Origin: Pseudomonas persica
GTDB lineage: Bacteria; Pseudomonadota; Gammaproteobacteria; Pseudomonadales; Pseudomonadaceae
Assembly (NCBI RefSeq): GCF_900291015.1
Contig: NZ_OLKL01000003.1
Location: forward strand, 1-64,000
Direction: 5' to 3'
DNA: 64,000 nt
In this document: piece by piece, positions 1 through 8,655 of the stretch
Layout of the letters: each line of letters starts with the position of its first letter
Position numbering within the stretch: the first letter of the stretch is position 1
Notes under the pieces: model-generated
Database searches by the model: none
Seen by the model: only the letters and a program-made list of their open reading frames with translations
What the model was told of the DNA's origin: nothing
Position numbers and translations under genes: made by a program

Positions 1-177
1 AACGCTGAAGAGAATTTCTCTGGCGCGCTGACTTGTGCCTGGAGATTGCTGAAAGAGGCCGAAGACGGTTCTACTGAGAAATTGCCTTCGGCCATAGAAT
101 CTCCCACAGGTACACCGCCGGGCTTGAAACCAGTGGTGTATCTGTGGAAGCGGGTTTACCCGCGAGGAGGCCAGTAG
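1..177 (+). CDS. possible 3' end of an unrecognised gene (cut by window start)
   Basis: Frame 1 is open from the first base to a TAG at 175-177; the other two forward frames stop within the first 30 bases. The first 30 or so residues look like a normal soluble protein (for example LTCAWRLLKEAEDG), but the last part is translated from a degenerate REP element, so the reading frame probably ran into the repeat after loss of its own stop codon, or the ORF is spurious. I do not recognise the family. Sequence to the left of the window would decide. Confidence 0.3.
   Translation, partial: NAEENFSGALTCAWRLLKEAEDGSTEKLPSAIESPTGTPPGLKPVVYLWKRVYPRGGQ
142..173. repeat. degenerate REP element
   Basis: Contains CTGTGGAAGCGGGTTTACCC followed by GCGAGGAGGCC, a mutated copy of the P. 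putida REP (CTGTGGGAGCGGGTTTACCCGCG) in reverse orientation. It lies just 3' of the minus-strand epimerase-like gene. Confidence 0.7.
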
Positions 178-179
178 CC

Positions 180-1037
180 TCAGCACAGGCCTTTCAGGAT
201 TGCCGCATAGCCTTCCTTGTAACTCGGATACACCGGCGCCCAGCCCAACGCCCGCGCCCGGGCATTGCTGCAGCGCTTGCTGCCGGTGCGCCGCACCCGC
301 TGCTCAGCCGACCACTCGGTAACGCCCATGTACCCGCGCAGCCAGGCCACCACATCGGCCAACGGCGCCGGGTCGTCGTCGACGCCGATGTAGCAGTCGT
401 CGAGCACCTTGCCATCGACATCGGCCTGCAACAGGAACGCCAACAGGCTGGCTGCGTCCTCGGCATGGATGCGGTTGCCATACAGCGGTGGCTCCTCGGC
501 CACACGGTAGCCCTGGCGCACCTGACTGAGCAGCCACTCGCGGCCAGGGCCATAGATGCCAGTCAGGCGCACCACGCTGGCCGGGATGCCGCTGGCCAGT
601 GCCAGCCGCTCGGCCTCCAGCATCAACCGCCCGGAATAGCCTTCAGGCTCGGTGGCCGCGCCTTCCTCGATCCACTCGCCGTCCTTCTGTGCATACACGC
701 TGCTGCTGGACACGAACAGCAGGCGCCGTGGGCGCTGGCCGCGCTCGGCCAGCCAGGCCAGCACATGGCGCAAACCGTCGACATACGCCGCCTGGTAACC
801 CGCCTCGTCGTGCTGGCTGGCCGCCACGCAGTACACCAGGTAGTCCGGCGCGCGCTGCGGCCAGGCGTCGGGAATCGATGGTTCGGACAAGTCCGCAGCC
901 ACCGGCACAACCCCCGCAGGCAACCGCCCGACCGAGCGACGCAGGCCACTCACCTGCCAGCCGCGCGCAAGCATCTGCTGGGCAAGACGCCCGCCTACGT
1001 CACCACAACCCACCACCATCACGGAAAGGCCTGACAT
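180..1037 (-). CDS. NAD(P)-dependent epimerase/dehydratase family protein (YeeZ-like extended SDR)
   Basis: 285 aa. The N-terminus MSGLSVMVVGCGDVGGRL carries the Rossmann G-x-G-x-x-G dinucleotide motif, and the body has the extended-SDR pattern (VYCVAAS, LLFVSSSSVYAQ, VRLTGIYGPGR). The size and motifs match the cytoplasmic YeeZ-type proteins often labelled NAD-dependent epimerases; the substrate is unknown and the usual Tyr-x-x-x-Lys pair is not evident, so catalytic activity is uncertain. The ATG at 1037 has GGGAG a few bases upstream. It is divergent from exbB, with about 190 bp between the start codons. Confidence 0.8.
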   Translation of the reverse strand: MSGLSVMVVGCGDVGGRLAQQMLARGWQVSGLRRSVGRLPAGVVPVAADLSEPSIPDAWPQRAPDYLVYCVAASQHDEAGYQAAYVDGLRHVLAWLAERGQRPRRLLFVSSSSVYAQKDGEWIEEGAATEPEGYSGRLMLEAERLALASGIPASVVRLTGIYGPGREWLLSQVRQGYRVAEEPPLYGNRIHAEDAASLLAFLLQADVDGKVLDDCYIGVDDDPAPLADVVAWLRGYMGVTEWSAEQRVRRTGSKRCSNARARALGWAPVYPSYKEGYAAILKGLC

Positions 1038-1227
1038 CGCTAAACTCCCTAGACCAATTGATCAGCCCGACCACGCTACACGATGGGTGGCTAGACCATA
1101 GGCGAAAAAAGCAACAAGATTACTTTTGTTAACAAGAATTACTTGCAATAATGGCCGCCAATTTGTTCTCGGCCTACCTCGAGGCCTTGGAGAACGTTCA
1201 CTCTATTCTTCACCAGGTCCGGCCAGC

Positions 1228-2190
1228 ATGACACGAACTCAAACTTCCGCTTCGCCAACCCCGTCGCGCGCCTGGCGCGCCATCGCCGCGCTGACACTCA
1301 GCCTGGTGCTGGCCCCGGTGGCCATGGCCGATGAGCCAGCCGCCAATGCTGCCACGCCTGCTGCCGCTACTGCACCAGCGGCCCCAGCCGCAGCGCCGGC
1401 TGCCGGCGCAGTTGCCGCCACCCCGGCTGATGCACCGGTCGCGGCAGACCCGAGCGTCGAAGCCCTGGTTGAAGACACCTCGCTGGGCATGGCCCACGAC
1501 CTGTCCCCATGGGGCATGTACAAGAACGCCGACGTGGTGGTGAAGGCGGTCATGATCGGCCTGGCCATCGCCTCCATCATCACCTGGACCATCTGGATCG
1601 CCAAAGGCTTCGAGCTGATGGGCGCCAAGCGTCGCCTGCGTGGTGAAATCGCCCTGCTGAAAAAATCCGCCAGCCTCAAGGAAGCCAGCGACGTTTCCAA
1701 CAAGGAAGGTACTCTGGCCCATACTCTGGTCCACGACGCCCTCGAAGAGATGCGCCTGTCGGCCAACGCCCGCGAAAAAGAAGGCATCAAGGAGCGCGTC
1801 AGCTTCCGCCTGGAGCGCCTGGTGCACGCCAGCGGTCGCACCATGAGCAGCGGCACCGGCGTACTCGCCACCATCGGCTCCACTGCGCCGTTCGTCGGCC
1901 TGTTCGGTACCGTATGGGGCATCATGAACAGCTTCATCGGCATCGCCAAGACCCAGACCACCAACCTCGCCGTGGTTGCCCCAGGTATCGCCGAAGCCCT
2001 GCTGGCCACTGCCCTGGGCCTGGTCGCCGCGATCCCGGCCGTGGTCATCTACAACGTCTTCGCCCGCTCCATCGCCGGCTACAAGGCCCAGGTGTCCGAT
2101 GCCTCCGCCCAGGTGCTGCTGCTGGTCAGCCGTGACCTGGACCACCAGGGCAGCGAGCGTGTTGCCCCGCACATGGTGAAAGTGGGGTAA
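1228..2190 (+). CDS. exbB: TonB-system proton channel subunit ExbB
   Basis: Inner-membrane component of the ExbB-ExbD-TonB motor, which uses the proton motive force to energise outer-membrane receptors. About 320 aa. It begins with a cleavable-looking signal (RAWRAIAALTLSLVLAPVAMA), then an Ala/Pro-rich stretch, a first membrane segment (VVKAVMIGLAIASIITWTIW) and the MotA/ExbB core with GTGVLATIGSTAPFVGLFGT and the last helices ending near YNVFARSIAGYK. I chose the ATG at 1228 because the frame upstream reads like a non-coding leader and the signal peptide starts here; an earlier in-frame start at 1126 exists. The long N-terminus is typical of Pseudomonas ExbB. First gene of exbB-exbD-tonB. 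Confidence 0.95.
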   Translation: MTRTQTSASPTPSRAWRAIAALTLSLVLAPVAMADEPAANAATPAAATAPAAPAAAPAAGAVAATPADAPVAADPSVEALVEDTSLGMAHDLSPWGMYKNADVVVKAVMIGLAIASIITWTIWIAKGFELMGAKRRLRGEIALLKKSASLKEASDVSNKEGTLAHTLVHDALEEMRLSANAREKEGIKERVSFRLERLVHASGRTMSSGTGVLATIGSTAPFVGLFGTVWGIMNSFIGIAKTQTTNLAVVAPGIAEALLATALGLVAAIPAVVIYNVFARSIAGYKAQVSDASAQVLLLVSRDLDHQGSERVAPHMVKVG

Positions 2191-2193
2191 GCC

Positions 2194-2622
2194 ATGGGCC
2201 TGCATCTCAACGAAGGTGGCGACGACCTCGCCGAAAACCACGAAATCAACGTTACGCCGTTCATCGACGTGATGCTGGTGCTGCTGATCATCTTCATGGT
2301 CGCAGCCCCCTTGGCCACGGTCGACATCAAGGTCGACCTGCCGGCCTCGACCGCCAAGCCGGCGCCGAGGCCCGAGAAACCGGTGTTCGTCAGCGTCAAG
2401 GCCGACCAGAAGCTGTACGTCGGCGACGATCAGGTCCCTGCCCCCGACCAGCTTGGCCCGATGCTCGATGCCAAGACCAAGGGCGACAAGGAAACCACCA
2501 TCTTCTTCCAGGCTGACAAAGGCGTGGATTACGGTGACCTGATGGAAGTGATGAACAACATGCGCACGGCCGGCTACCTGAAAGTCGGTCTGGTAGGTCT
2601 CGAGACGGCAGCCAAGAAATGA
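2194..2622 (+). CDS. exbD: TonB-system proton channel subunit ExbD
   Basis: 142 aa single-pass inner-membrane protein with a periplasmic domain; partner of ExbB. The membrane helix VTPFIDVMLVLLIIFMVAAP holds the conserved Asp (in FIDVMLVLL) that carries protons in the ExbD/TolR family. The rest (PRPEKPVFVSVKADQKLYVG onward) is the usual periplasmic fold. It starts three bases after the exbB stop and its stop overlaps the tonB start (ATGA), so the three genes are translationally coupled. Confidence 0.96.
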   Translation: MGLHLNEGGDDLAENHEINVTPFIDVMLVLLIIFMVAAPLATVDIKVDLPASTAKPAPRPEKPVFVSVKADQKLYVGDDQVPAPDQLGPMLDAKTKGDKETTIFFQADKGVDYGDLMEVMNNMRTAGYLKVGLVGLETAAKK

Positions 2623-3350
2623 CAAGAACGCGCTCTAACATGGCGCGCTACGGTGGCAGCCTGGCGATCGTGCTGGGCGTGCACGTGGTCGCCGTGCTGC
2701 TGACGCTGAACTGGTCGGTGCCCCAGGCCATCGAGCTGCCCCCGGCAGCCATGATGGTCGAGCTGGCACCGTTGCCGGAGCCTGCGCCACCACCACCTCC
2801 GAAAGCGGCCCCGCAGCCGCCGGCACCGGTCGAGGAACCGCCGCTGCCGAAGCTGGTCGAGGCGCCCAAGCCCAAGATCGCCATTGCCAAACCGCCCAAG
2901 CCGAAGGCCAAGCCGCAGCCGCCAAAGCCCGAGAAAAAGCCTGAGCCGCCGAAGGAAGCACCACCAATCGAACAAACGGTAGACGCACCGCCCAGCAACA
3001 CGCCACCGCAGAAGTCCGCGGCGCCGGCGCCGAGCATTGCGGCCAACAGCAAAGCCCTGCCGACCTGGCAAAGCGACCTGCTGCGGCACCTGGCCAAGTA
3101 CAAGCGCTACCCGGAAGACGCGCGCCGTCGCGGCCTGCAGGGCATCAACCGCCTGCGCTTCGTGGTCGACGCCGAAGGCAAGGTGGTGTCGTACTCCATG
3201 GCCGGTGGCTCGGGTAGTGCCGCCCTGGATCGGGCAACCCTGGAAATGATCCGTCGGGCCGGCACGGTACCCAAGCCGCCACCCGAGTTGCTGAACAACG
3301 GCACGATCGAAGTCGTGGCACCGTTCGTCTACTCGCTGGACCGCCGCTGA
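2619..3350 (+). CDS. tonB: energy transducer TonB
   Basis: 243 aa. One N-terminal signal anchor (YGGSLAIVLGVHVVAVLLTL), then a long periplasmic Pro/Lys-rich spacer (residues about 45-130, with many PPKP and KPEPP units) and a C-terminal TonB domain (YPEDARRRGLQG ... LRFVVDAEGKV). The spacer reaches across the periplasm so that the C-terminal domain can contact the TonB box of outer-membrane receptors. It overlaps exbD by four bases (ATGA). A candidate oxyR promoter follows in the 94-bp gap. Confidence 0.96.
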   Translation: MTRTRSNMARYGGSLAIVLGVHVVAVLLTLNWSVPQAIELPPAAMMVELAPLPEPAPPPPPKAAPQPPAPVEEPPLPKLVEAPKPKIAIAKPPKPKAKPQPPKPEKKPEPPKEAPPIEQTVDAPPSNTPPQKSAAPAPSIAANSKALPTWQSDLLRHLAKYKRYPEDARRRGLQGINRLRFVVDAEGKVVSYSMAGGSGSAALDRATLEMIRRAGTVPKPPPELLNNGTIEVVAPFVYSLDRR

Positions 3351-3444
3351 GACTTTTGTTTCTGTCACAAATCGGCAAGTCTGATAACGTGCGTCTATCG
3401 ATTGCAGCCGCTATGCTGGGCTCGCAACTTCATGGACGCACGTT

Positions 3445-4371
3445 ATGACCCTCACAGAACTACGCTACATCGTCACACTCGCCCAGGAACAGCACTTCGG
3501 CCATGCCGCCGAACGCTGTCATGTGAGCCAGCCGACCCTGTCGGTCGGTGTGAAGAAGCTCGAGGATGAGCTTGGCGTGTTGATTTTCGAGCGCAGCAAG
3601 AGCGCGGTACGCCTGACCCCGGTCGGCGAAAGCATCGTCGCCCAGGCGCAGAAGGTACTGGAGCAGGCCCAGGGCATTCGCGAGCTGGCCCAGGCCGGCA
3701 AGAACCAGCTGACCGCCCCGCTCAAGGTCGGTGCCATCTACACCGTCGGCCCGTACCTGTTCCCGCACCTGATTCCGCAGCTGCACCGGGTGGCGCCGCA
3801 GATGCCGCTGTACATCGAAGAGAACTTCACCCACGTACTGCGTGAAAAGCTGCGCAACGGCGAACTGGACGCGGTGATCATCGCCCTGCCGTTCAACGAA
3901 GCCGACGTGCTGACCCTGCCGCTGTACGACGAACCATTCTGCGCCCTGATGCCGGCTGACCACCCGTGGACAGCGAAAAAGACCATCGACACCGCCATGC
4001 TCAACGACAAGAGCCTGTTGCTGCTCGGTGAAGGCCACTGCTTCCGCGACCAGGTACTGGAAGCCTGCCCAACGCTGAACAAGGGCGGTGAAGGCTCCAG
4101 GCACACCACAGTCGAGTCCAGCTCGCTGGAAACCATCCGCCATATGGTGGCCTCGGGCCTTGGCGTATCGATCCTGCCGCTGTCGGCGGTGCACAGCCAC
4201 CACTACGCCCCCGGCGTCATCGAGGTCCGCCCGCTGACCGCACCGGCACCATTCCGCACCGTGGCCATCGCCTGGCGCGCCAGCTTCCCGCGGCCGAAGG
4301 CCATCGAGATCCTCGCCGACTCGATCCGCCTGTGCTCGGTCGCCAAAGCCCCTGCGGAACAACCGGCCTGA
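3445..4371 (+). CDS. oxyR: hydrogen-peroxide-sensing LysR-type regulator OxyR
   Basis: 308 aa. N-terminal winged helix (LRYIVTLAQEQHFGHAAERC ... QPTLSVGVKKLE), followed by the periplasmic-binding-like effector domain. The two redox cysteines sit in GEGHCFRDQVLEAC and, counted from this ATG, fall at residues 199 and 208, exactly the numbering of the E. coli disulfide switch, which supports both identity and start. OxyR activates catalase and alkyl hydroperoxide reductase genes after oxidation. recG follows after three bases, so the two are one transcription unit; oxyR-recG linkage is common in pseudomonads. Confidence 0.96.
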   Translation: MTLTELRYIVTLAQEQHFGHAAERCHVSQPTLSVGVKKLEDELGVLIFERSKSAVRLTPVGESIVAQAQKVLEQAQGIRELAQAGKNQLTAPLKVGAIYTVGPYLFPHLIPQLHRVAPQMPLYIEENFTHVLREKLRNGELDAVIIALPFNEADVLTLPLYDEPFCALMPADHPWTAKKTIDTAMLNDKSLLLLGEGHCFRDQVLEACPTLNKGGEGSRHTTVESSSLETIRHMVASGLGVSILPLSAVHSHHYAPGVIEVRPLTAPAPFRTVAIAWRASFPRPKAIEILADSIRLCSVAKAPAEQPA

Positions 4372-4374
4372 GTC

Positions 4375-6453
4375 ATGAGTGAGCTGTCGAAGGTCCCGGT
4401 CACGGTCCTCAAGGGGGTTGGCGAGGCCATGGCGGAGAAACTCGCCAAGGTCGGCCTGGAGAACCTGCAGGACGTGCTGTTCCACCTGCCCCTGCGCTAC
4501 CAGGACCGCACCCGCGTGGTGCCGATCGGCCAGCTGCGCCCGGGCCAGGACGCGGTGATCGAGGGCGTGGTCAGCGGCGCCGACGTGACCATGGGCAAGC
4601 GCCGCAGCCTGGTGGTGCGCCTGGGTGACGGCAGCGGCGTGCTGAGCCTGCGCTTCTACCACTTCAGCAACGCGCAGAAGGAAGGCCTCAAGCGTGGCAC
4701 CCACCTGCGCTGCTACGGCGAAGCCCGCCCCGGTGCTTCGGGCCTGGAAATCTACCACCCGGAATACCGCGCGCTGAATGGCGACGAGCCGCCGCCACCG
4801 GTCGAGCAGACCCTGACGCCGATCTACCCGTCCACCGAAGGCCTTACCCAGCAACGCCTGCGCCTGCTGTGCCAGCAGAGCCTGGGCCTGCTCGGCCCGC
4901 GCAGCCTGCCGGACTGGCTGCCCGACGAACTGGCCCGGGACTACCAGCTGGCGCCGCTGGACGATGCCATCCGCTACCTGCACAACCCACCGGCCGACGC
5001 CGACCTCGAAGAGCTTGCCGAAGGCCAGCACTGGGCCCAGCACCGCCTGGCCTTCGAAGAGCTGCTGACCCACCAGCTGTCGCAGCAACGCCTGCGCGAA
5101 AGCCTGCGCAGCCTGCGCGCGCCAGTGTTGCCCAAGGCCCAGCGCCTGCAGGCGCAATATCTGGCCAACCTGGGCTTCCAGCCGACCGGCGCGCAGCAGC
5201 GGGTGGCCAACGAAATTGCCTACGACCTCAGCCAGCACGAGCCGATGATGCGCCTGGTGCAGGGCGATGTGGGTGCCGGCAAGACCGTGGTCGCCGCCCT
5301 GGCCGCGCTGCAGGCCCTGGAGGCCGGCTACCAGGTGGCCTTGATGGCACCCACCGAGATTCTCGCCGAACAGCACTACATCACCTTCAAGCGCTGGCTC
5401 GAACCGCTGGGCATCGAAGTGGCCTGGCTGGCCGGCAAGCTCAAGGGCAAGGCCCGGGCAGCCGCCCTGGAGCAGATCGCCAGCGGTGCACCGATGGTGG
5501 TCGGCACCCACGCGCTGTTCCAGGAAGAGGTGAAGTTCAAGCACCTGGCCCTGGCGATCATCGATGAACAGCACCGTTTTGGCGTGCAGCAACGCCTGGC
5601 CCTGCGCAAGAAGGGCGTGGCCGGCGAGTTGTGCCCGCACCAGCTGATCATGACCGCCACACCCATTCCGCGCACCTTGGCCATGAGCGCCTACGCCGAC
5701 CTGGACACCTCGGTGCTCGACGAGCTGCCGCCCGGGCGCACCCCGGTGAACACCGTGCTGGTGGCCGACAGCCGCCGCTTCGAAGTGGTCGAGCGGGTAC
5801 GCGCCGCCTGCGCCGAAGGGCGCCAGGCCTACTGGGTGTGCACCCTGATCGAAGAATCCGAAGAACTGACCTGCCAGGCCGCCGAAAGCACCTACGAGGA
5901 GCTGGGCAGCGCCCTGGGCGAACTGCGGGTGGGGCTGATCCACGGCCGCATGAAGCCGGCGGAAAAGGCTGAGATCATGGCCGAGTTCAAGGCCGGCAAC
6001 CTGCAGTTGCTGGTCGCCACCACGGTCATCGAGGTGGGCGTGGATGTGCCCAACGCCAGCCTGATGATCATCGAGAACCCCGAGCGCCTGGGCCTGGCCC
6101 AGTTGCACCAGCTACGCGGCCGGGTTGGCCGGGGCAGCGCCGTCAGCCATTGCGTGCTGCTGTACCACCCGCCACTGTCACAGATCGGCCGCGAGCGTTT
6201 AGGAATCATGCGGGAAACCAACGACGGCTTCATCATCGCCGAGAAAGACCTGGAACTGCGTGGCCCGGGCGAGATGCTCGGCACCCGCCAGACCGGCCTG
6301 CTGCAATTCAAGGTCGCCGACCTGATGCGCGACGCCGACCTGCTGCCAGCCGTGCGCGACGCCGCCCAGGCCCTGATCGCACGCTGGCCGGAGCACGTCA
6401 GCCCGCTGCTCGACCGCTGGCTGCGCCATGGCCAGCAATATGGCCAAGTGTGA
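4375..6453 (+). CDS. recG: ATP-dependent DNA helicase RecG
   Basis: 692 aa, the family's usual length. It remodels stalled replication forks and branch-migrates Holliday junctions. An N-terminal wedge/OB domain (residues about 1-170) precedes a superfamily 2 helicase core with Walker A GDVGAGKT, motif II DEQH in IIDEQHRFG (specific to RecG), TATPIPRTLA, and motif VI QLRGRVGRG. The ATG at 4375 is three bases after the oxyR stop, so it is probably co-transcribed with oxyR. Complete, with no odd features. Confidence 0.97.
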   Translation: MSELSKVPVTVLKGVGEAMAEKLAKVGLENLQDVLFHLPLRYQDRTRVVPIGQLRPGQDAVIEGVVSGADVTMGKRRSLVVRLGDGSGVLSLRFYHFSNAQKEGLKRGTHLRCYGEARPGASGLEIYHPEYRALNGDEPPPPVEQTLTPIYPSTEGLTQQRLRLLCQQSLGLLGPRSLPDWLPDELARDYQLAPLDDAIRYLHNPPADADLEELAEGQHWAQHRLAFEELLTHQLSQQRLRESLRSLRAPVLPKAQRLQAQYLANLGFQPTGAQQRVANEIAYDLSQHEPMMRLVQGDVGAGKTVVAALAALQALEAGYQVALMAPTEILAEQHYITFKRWLEPLGIEVAWLAGKLKGKARAAALEQIASGAPMVVGTHALFQEEVKFKHLALAIIDEQHRFGVQQRLALRKKGVAGELCPHQLIMTATPIPRTLAMSAYADLDTSVLDELPPGRTPVNTVLVADSRRFEVVERVRAACAEGRQAYWVCTLIEESEELTCQAAESTYEELGSALGELRVGLIHGRMKPAEKAEIMAEFKAGNLQLLVATTVIEVGVDVPNASLMIIENPERLGLAQLHQLRGRVGRGSAVSHCVLLYHPPLSQIGRERLGIMRETNDGFIIAEKDLELRGPGEMLGTRQTGLLQFKVADLMRDADLLPAVRDAAQALIARWPEHVSPLLDRWLRHGQQYGQV

Positions 6454-6529
6454 CCAGTCCCATAATGGATCCAGTTATCCCCCGAGGCTGGTTATACTTC
6501 GCGTTTAAAGGAATCAGTGGATACGGACC

Positions 6530-7933
6530 ATGACTGAAGTTGCCCTGGACACCGCAAGCCCACACGCTCCCTCGGTCATCCGGCTGCTGCTCGACAACCT
6601 CGGCGTAGCCTACCGCGAGGTGGTCGAACATCCGCACCTGCCGGCAGCGTCGCGGGTACAGGCCGTGCTGCTCGACGATGAGGTCGGCGCCCTGATGGTG
6701 CTGTTCCCGCAAAGCCAGTTGCTGGACCTCAACCGCCTGGCCGAACTGACCGGGCGCAAGCTCACCGCGGTGTCGGTGCCGCGCCTGAAGCAGATGCTGG
6801 ACAAGCACCAGCTCAAGGCCCTGCCGGGCATCCCGGCGCTGACCAGCTCGCCGTGCCAGTACGAAAAGAGCCTGCTCGACGCCGATAGCGTGTTCATCCA
6901 GTCCGGTGAAGCCGGCCTGTTGCTGGAAATCGACCGCGCGCACTTCAAGTGCATGCTGGCCAAGGCCAGCGCCAGCAGCTTCGGCCAGGAGGTCGAGGCG
7001 ATCAGCCCCAACCTCGACCGCCCCGATGACGACACCCGGGAAATCAGCCAGGCAGTCCAGGCCTTCACCGCCCGGCGCATCCAGAAGCGCCTGGAAGAAA
7101 CCATCGAAATCCCGCCGCTGGCGGACACCGCGCAAAAGATCATCAAGCTGCGGGTAGACCCCAACGCCAGCATCGACGATATCACCGGCGTGGTCGAGAC
7201 CGACCCGGCGCTGGCGGCGCAGGTGGTGAGCTGGGCGGCATCGCCCTACTACGCCTCACCGGGCAAGATCCGTTCAGTGGAAGACGCCATCGTGCGTGTG
7301 CTGGGCTTCGACCTGGTGATCAACCTGGCCCTGGGCCTGGCGCTGGGCAAGACCCTGAGCCTGCCGAAAGACCACCCGCAGCAGGCCACGCCGTACTGGC
7401 AGCAGTCGATCTACACCGCCGCGATCATCGAAGGCCTGACCCGCGCCATGCCCCGGGCCGAGCGCCCCGAGGCGGGCCTGACCTACCTGGCCGGGCTGCT
7501 GCACAACTTTGGCTACCTGCTGTTGGCGCACGTGTTCCCGCCGCACTTCTCGCTGATCTGCCGCCATCTGGAGGTCAACCCTCACCTGTGCCACACCTTC
7601 GTGGAACAACACTTGCTGGGTATCAGCCGCGAACAGATCGGTGCCTGGCTGATGAAGCTGTGGGACATGCCGGAAGAGCTGTCCACCGCGCTGCGCTTCC
7701 AGCACGACCCGGCCTATGACGGTGAGTATTCGGCATTCCCCAACCTGGTATGCCTGGCCACCCGCCTGCTGCGCTCGCGCGGGATTGGCTCGGGGCCGCA
7801 GCAGGAGATTCCTGACGAGTTGCTGGAGCGGCTGGGGATTACCCGCGACAAGGCCGAGGATGTGGTGAACAAGGTGCTCGAGGCCGAGAGCCTGTTGCGT
7901 GAGCTGGCTTCGCAGTTCCACGCACCGCATTGA
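6530..7933 (+). CDS. YbaK-like domain fused to HDOD domain (signalling protein)
   Basis: 467 aa. Residues about 15-150 (VIRLLLDNLGVAYREVVEHP ... GEAGLLLEIDRAHFK) resemble the YbaK/ProX aminoacyl-tRNA deacylase fold. Residues about 190-400 form an HDOD domain (IEIPPLADTAQKIIKLRVDP, ITGVVETDPALAAQVVSWAA, GLLHNFGYLLLAHVFP). HDOD is an HD-related domain that usually lacks phosphodiesterase activity and works in signalling. Whether the YbaK part is still an enzyme cannot be told by eye. A -10-like TATACT lies about 40 bases upstream, so it likely has its own promoter after recG. Confidence 0.85.
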   Translation: MTEVALDTASPHAPSVIRLLLDNLGVAYREVVEHPHLPAASRVQAVLLDDEVGALMVLFPQSQLLDLNRLAELTGRKLTAVSVPRLKQMLDKHQLKALPGIPALTSSPCQYEKSLLDADSVFIQSGEAGLLLEIDRAHFKCMLAKASASSFGQEVEAISPNLDRPDDDTREISQAVQAFTARRIQKRLEETIEIPPLADTAQKIIKLRVDPNASIDDITGVVETDPALAAQVVSWAASPYYASPGKIRSVEDAIVRVLGFDLVINLALGLALGKTLSLPKDHPQQATPYWQQSIYTAAIIEGLTRAMPRAERPEAGLTYLAGLLHNFGYLLLAHVFPPHFSLICRHLEVNPHLCHTFVEQHLLGISREQIGAWLMKLWDMPEELSTALRFQHDPAYDGEYSAFPNLVCLATRLLRSRGIGSGPQQEIPDELLERLGITRDKAEDVVNKVLEAESLLRELASQFHAPH

Positions 7934-7944
7934 GGTTATTGGCC

Positions 7945-8033
7945 CCTGTGGGAGCGGCTTTAGCCGCGAACACCGGCGCAGCCGGTGCCATGCACCGCGT
8001 TGGATTCTTCGCGGCTAAAGCTGCTCCCACAGG
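7945..8033. repeat. pair of inverted REP elements
   Basis: Two REP arms face each other (7945-7970 and 8008-8033), separated by a smaller hairpin (CACCGG...CCGGTG). Arms contain GCGGCTnnAGCCGC next to the CTCCCACAGG tail. It sits between two convergent genes and may act as a 3' mRNA stabiliser or terminator. Confidence 0.9.
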
Positions 8034-8045
8034 ACGCACGGACCG

Positions 8046-8105
8046 CTTGCGAATTCAGTTCTCTATGCGACAGCGCAGCCCAAAGGGCTGGGCCATCTCC
8101 CACAG
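8046..8105. repeat. 60-bp repeat, copy 1 (exact inverse of 17515-17574)
   Basis: Begins CTTGCGAATTCAGTTC and ends GGCCATCTCCCACAG. I aligned it by eye with the reverse complement of 17515-17574 and found no mismatch. The centre is a small hairpin (AGCCCAAAGGGCT). It directly adjoins a REP pair and lies outside genes. Confidence 0.9.
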
Positions 8106-8132
8106 GATACGAATAGGCAGCTTTAATGAGGC

Positions 8133-8507
8133 TCAGCCTTTCTTCTTCGGTTTCAGGTATTTCATCAAGCCCTGGAACCACATCACCAACGCCGGGTTGC
8201 CCTTGATCTGGATGTGCTTGTCCTGAATCCCCTGCATGAACGCCAGCTGCTTGTTACTCGCCTGCAGGGTGGCGAAGCCATAGGCGGCGTCCTTGAAGGC
8301 AATGGCGAACGCCGGCTGTGGGTGCGCACCGCCCTTGCTGCTGATGCGTTCGTTGTTGACGATGAAGTGCCGGGCAACCTTGCCATCCAGGGTCTGCATC
8401 TGGAACACCAGGTCTTTGCCCTTGAGTTGCTGCTGGAACGCCGGGTTGTTACGACTGGCCCTGGCCATCAACAGCCCCATGGCCCAGAGAAGAAAGCGGA
8501 ACTTCAT
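8133..8507 (-). CDS. small protein with probable SCP2-like (sterol carrier) fold
   Basis: 124 aa. The N-terminus (MKFRFLLWAMGLLMARAS) is hydrophobic. The rest has the pattern of SCP2-type lipid-binding proteins: a beta region (LVFQMQTLDGKVARHFIV) and a C-terminal amphipathic part (AFMQGIQDKHIQIKGNPALVMWF). The family call is inference from pattern only. The ATG at 8507 has GAGG eight bases upstream; a TTG one codon earlier also exists. Alone on the minus strand, downstream of and in the same direction as the HU gene. Confidence 0.7.
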   Translation of the reverse strand: MKFRFLLWAMGLLMARASRNNPAFQQQLKGKDLVFQMQTLDGKVARHFIVNNERISSKGGAHPQPAFAIAFKDAAYGFATLQASNKQLAFMQGIQDKHIQIKGNPALVMWFQGLMKYLKPKKKG

Positions 8508-8604
8508 CAACGCGCCTCGAATTAAAAGTGACTAAGGTGCGCAGTTTATCCTTTTCCAGAACTTTTTATGCAAGTTCGAAACACTTTGCCTACAGAAAGC
8601 ACAA

Positions 8605-8624
8605 CGGGCGCCCTGGGGCGCCCG
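8605..8624 (-). terminator. probable terminator of the HU gene
   Basis: Perfect stem CGGGCGCC/GGCGCCCG with a four-base loop, about 30 bases past the HU stop codon. On the minus strand it is followed by TTGTGCTTTC, a weak T-rich tail. Confidence 0.6.
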
Positions 8625-8655
8625 CTTGGCTGACACTGGTGTTGTCAGGGAGCGA

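Noticed and set aside
1100..1165. possible Fur box before exbB
   Set aside because: The region is AT-rich (AAGAATTACTTGCAATAATG) but I could not match the 19-bp Fur palindrome well enough to report it.
3460..6108. 882-aa open frame on the minus strand across oxyR and recG
   Set aside because: It is antisense to two certain genes; its protein is rich in Gln/His/Gly/Ala without motifs, the usual shadow in GC-rich DNA.
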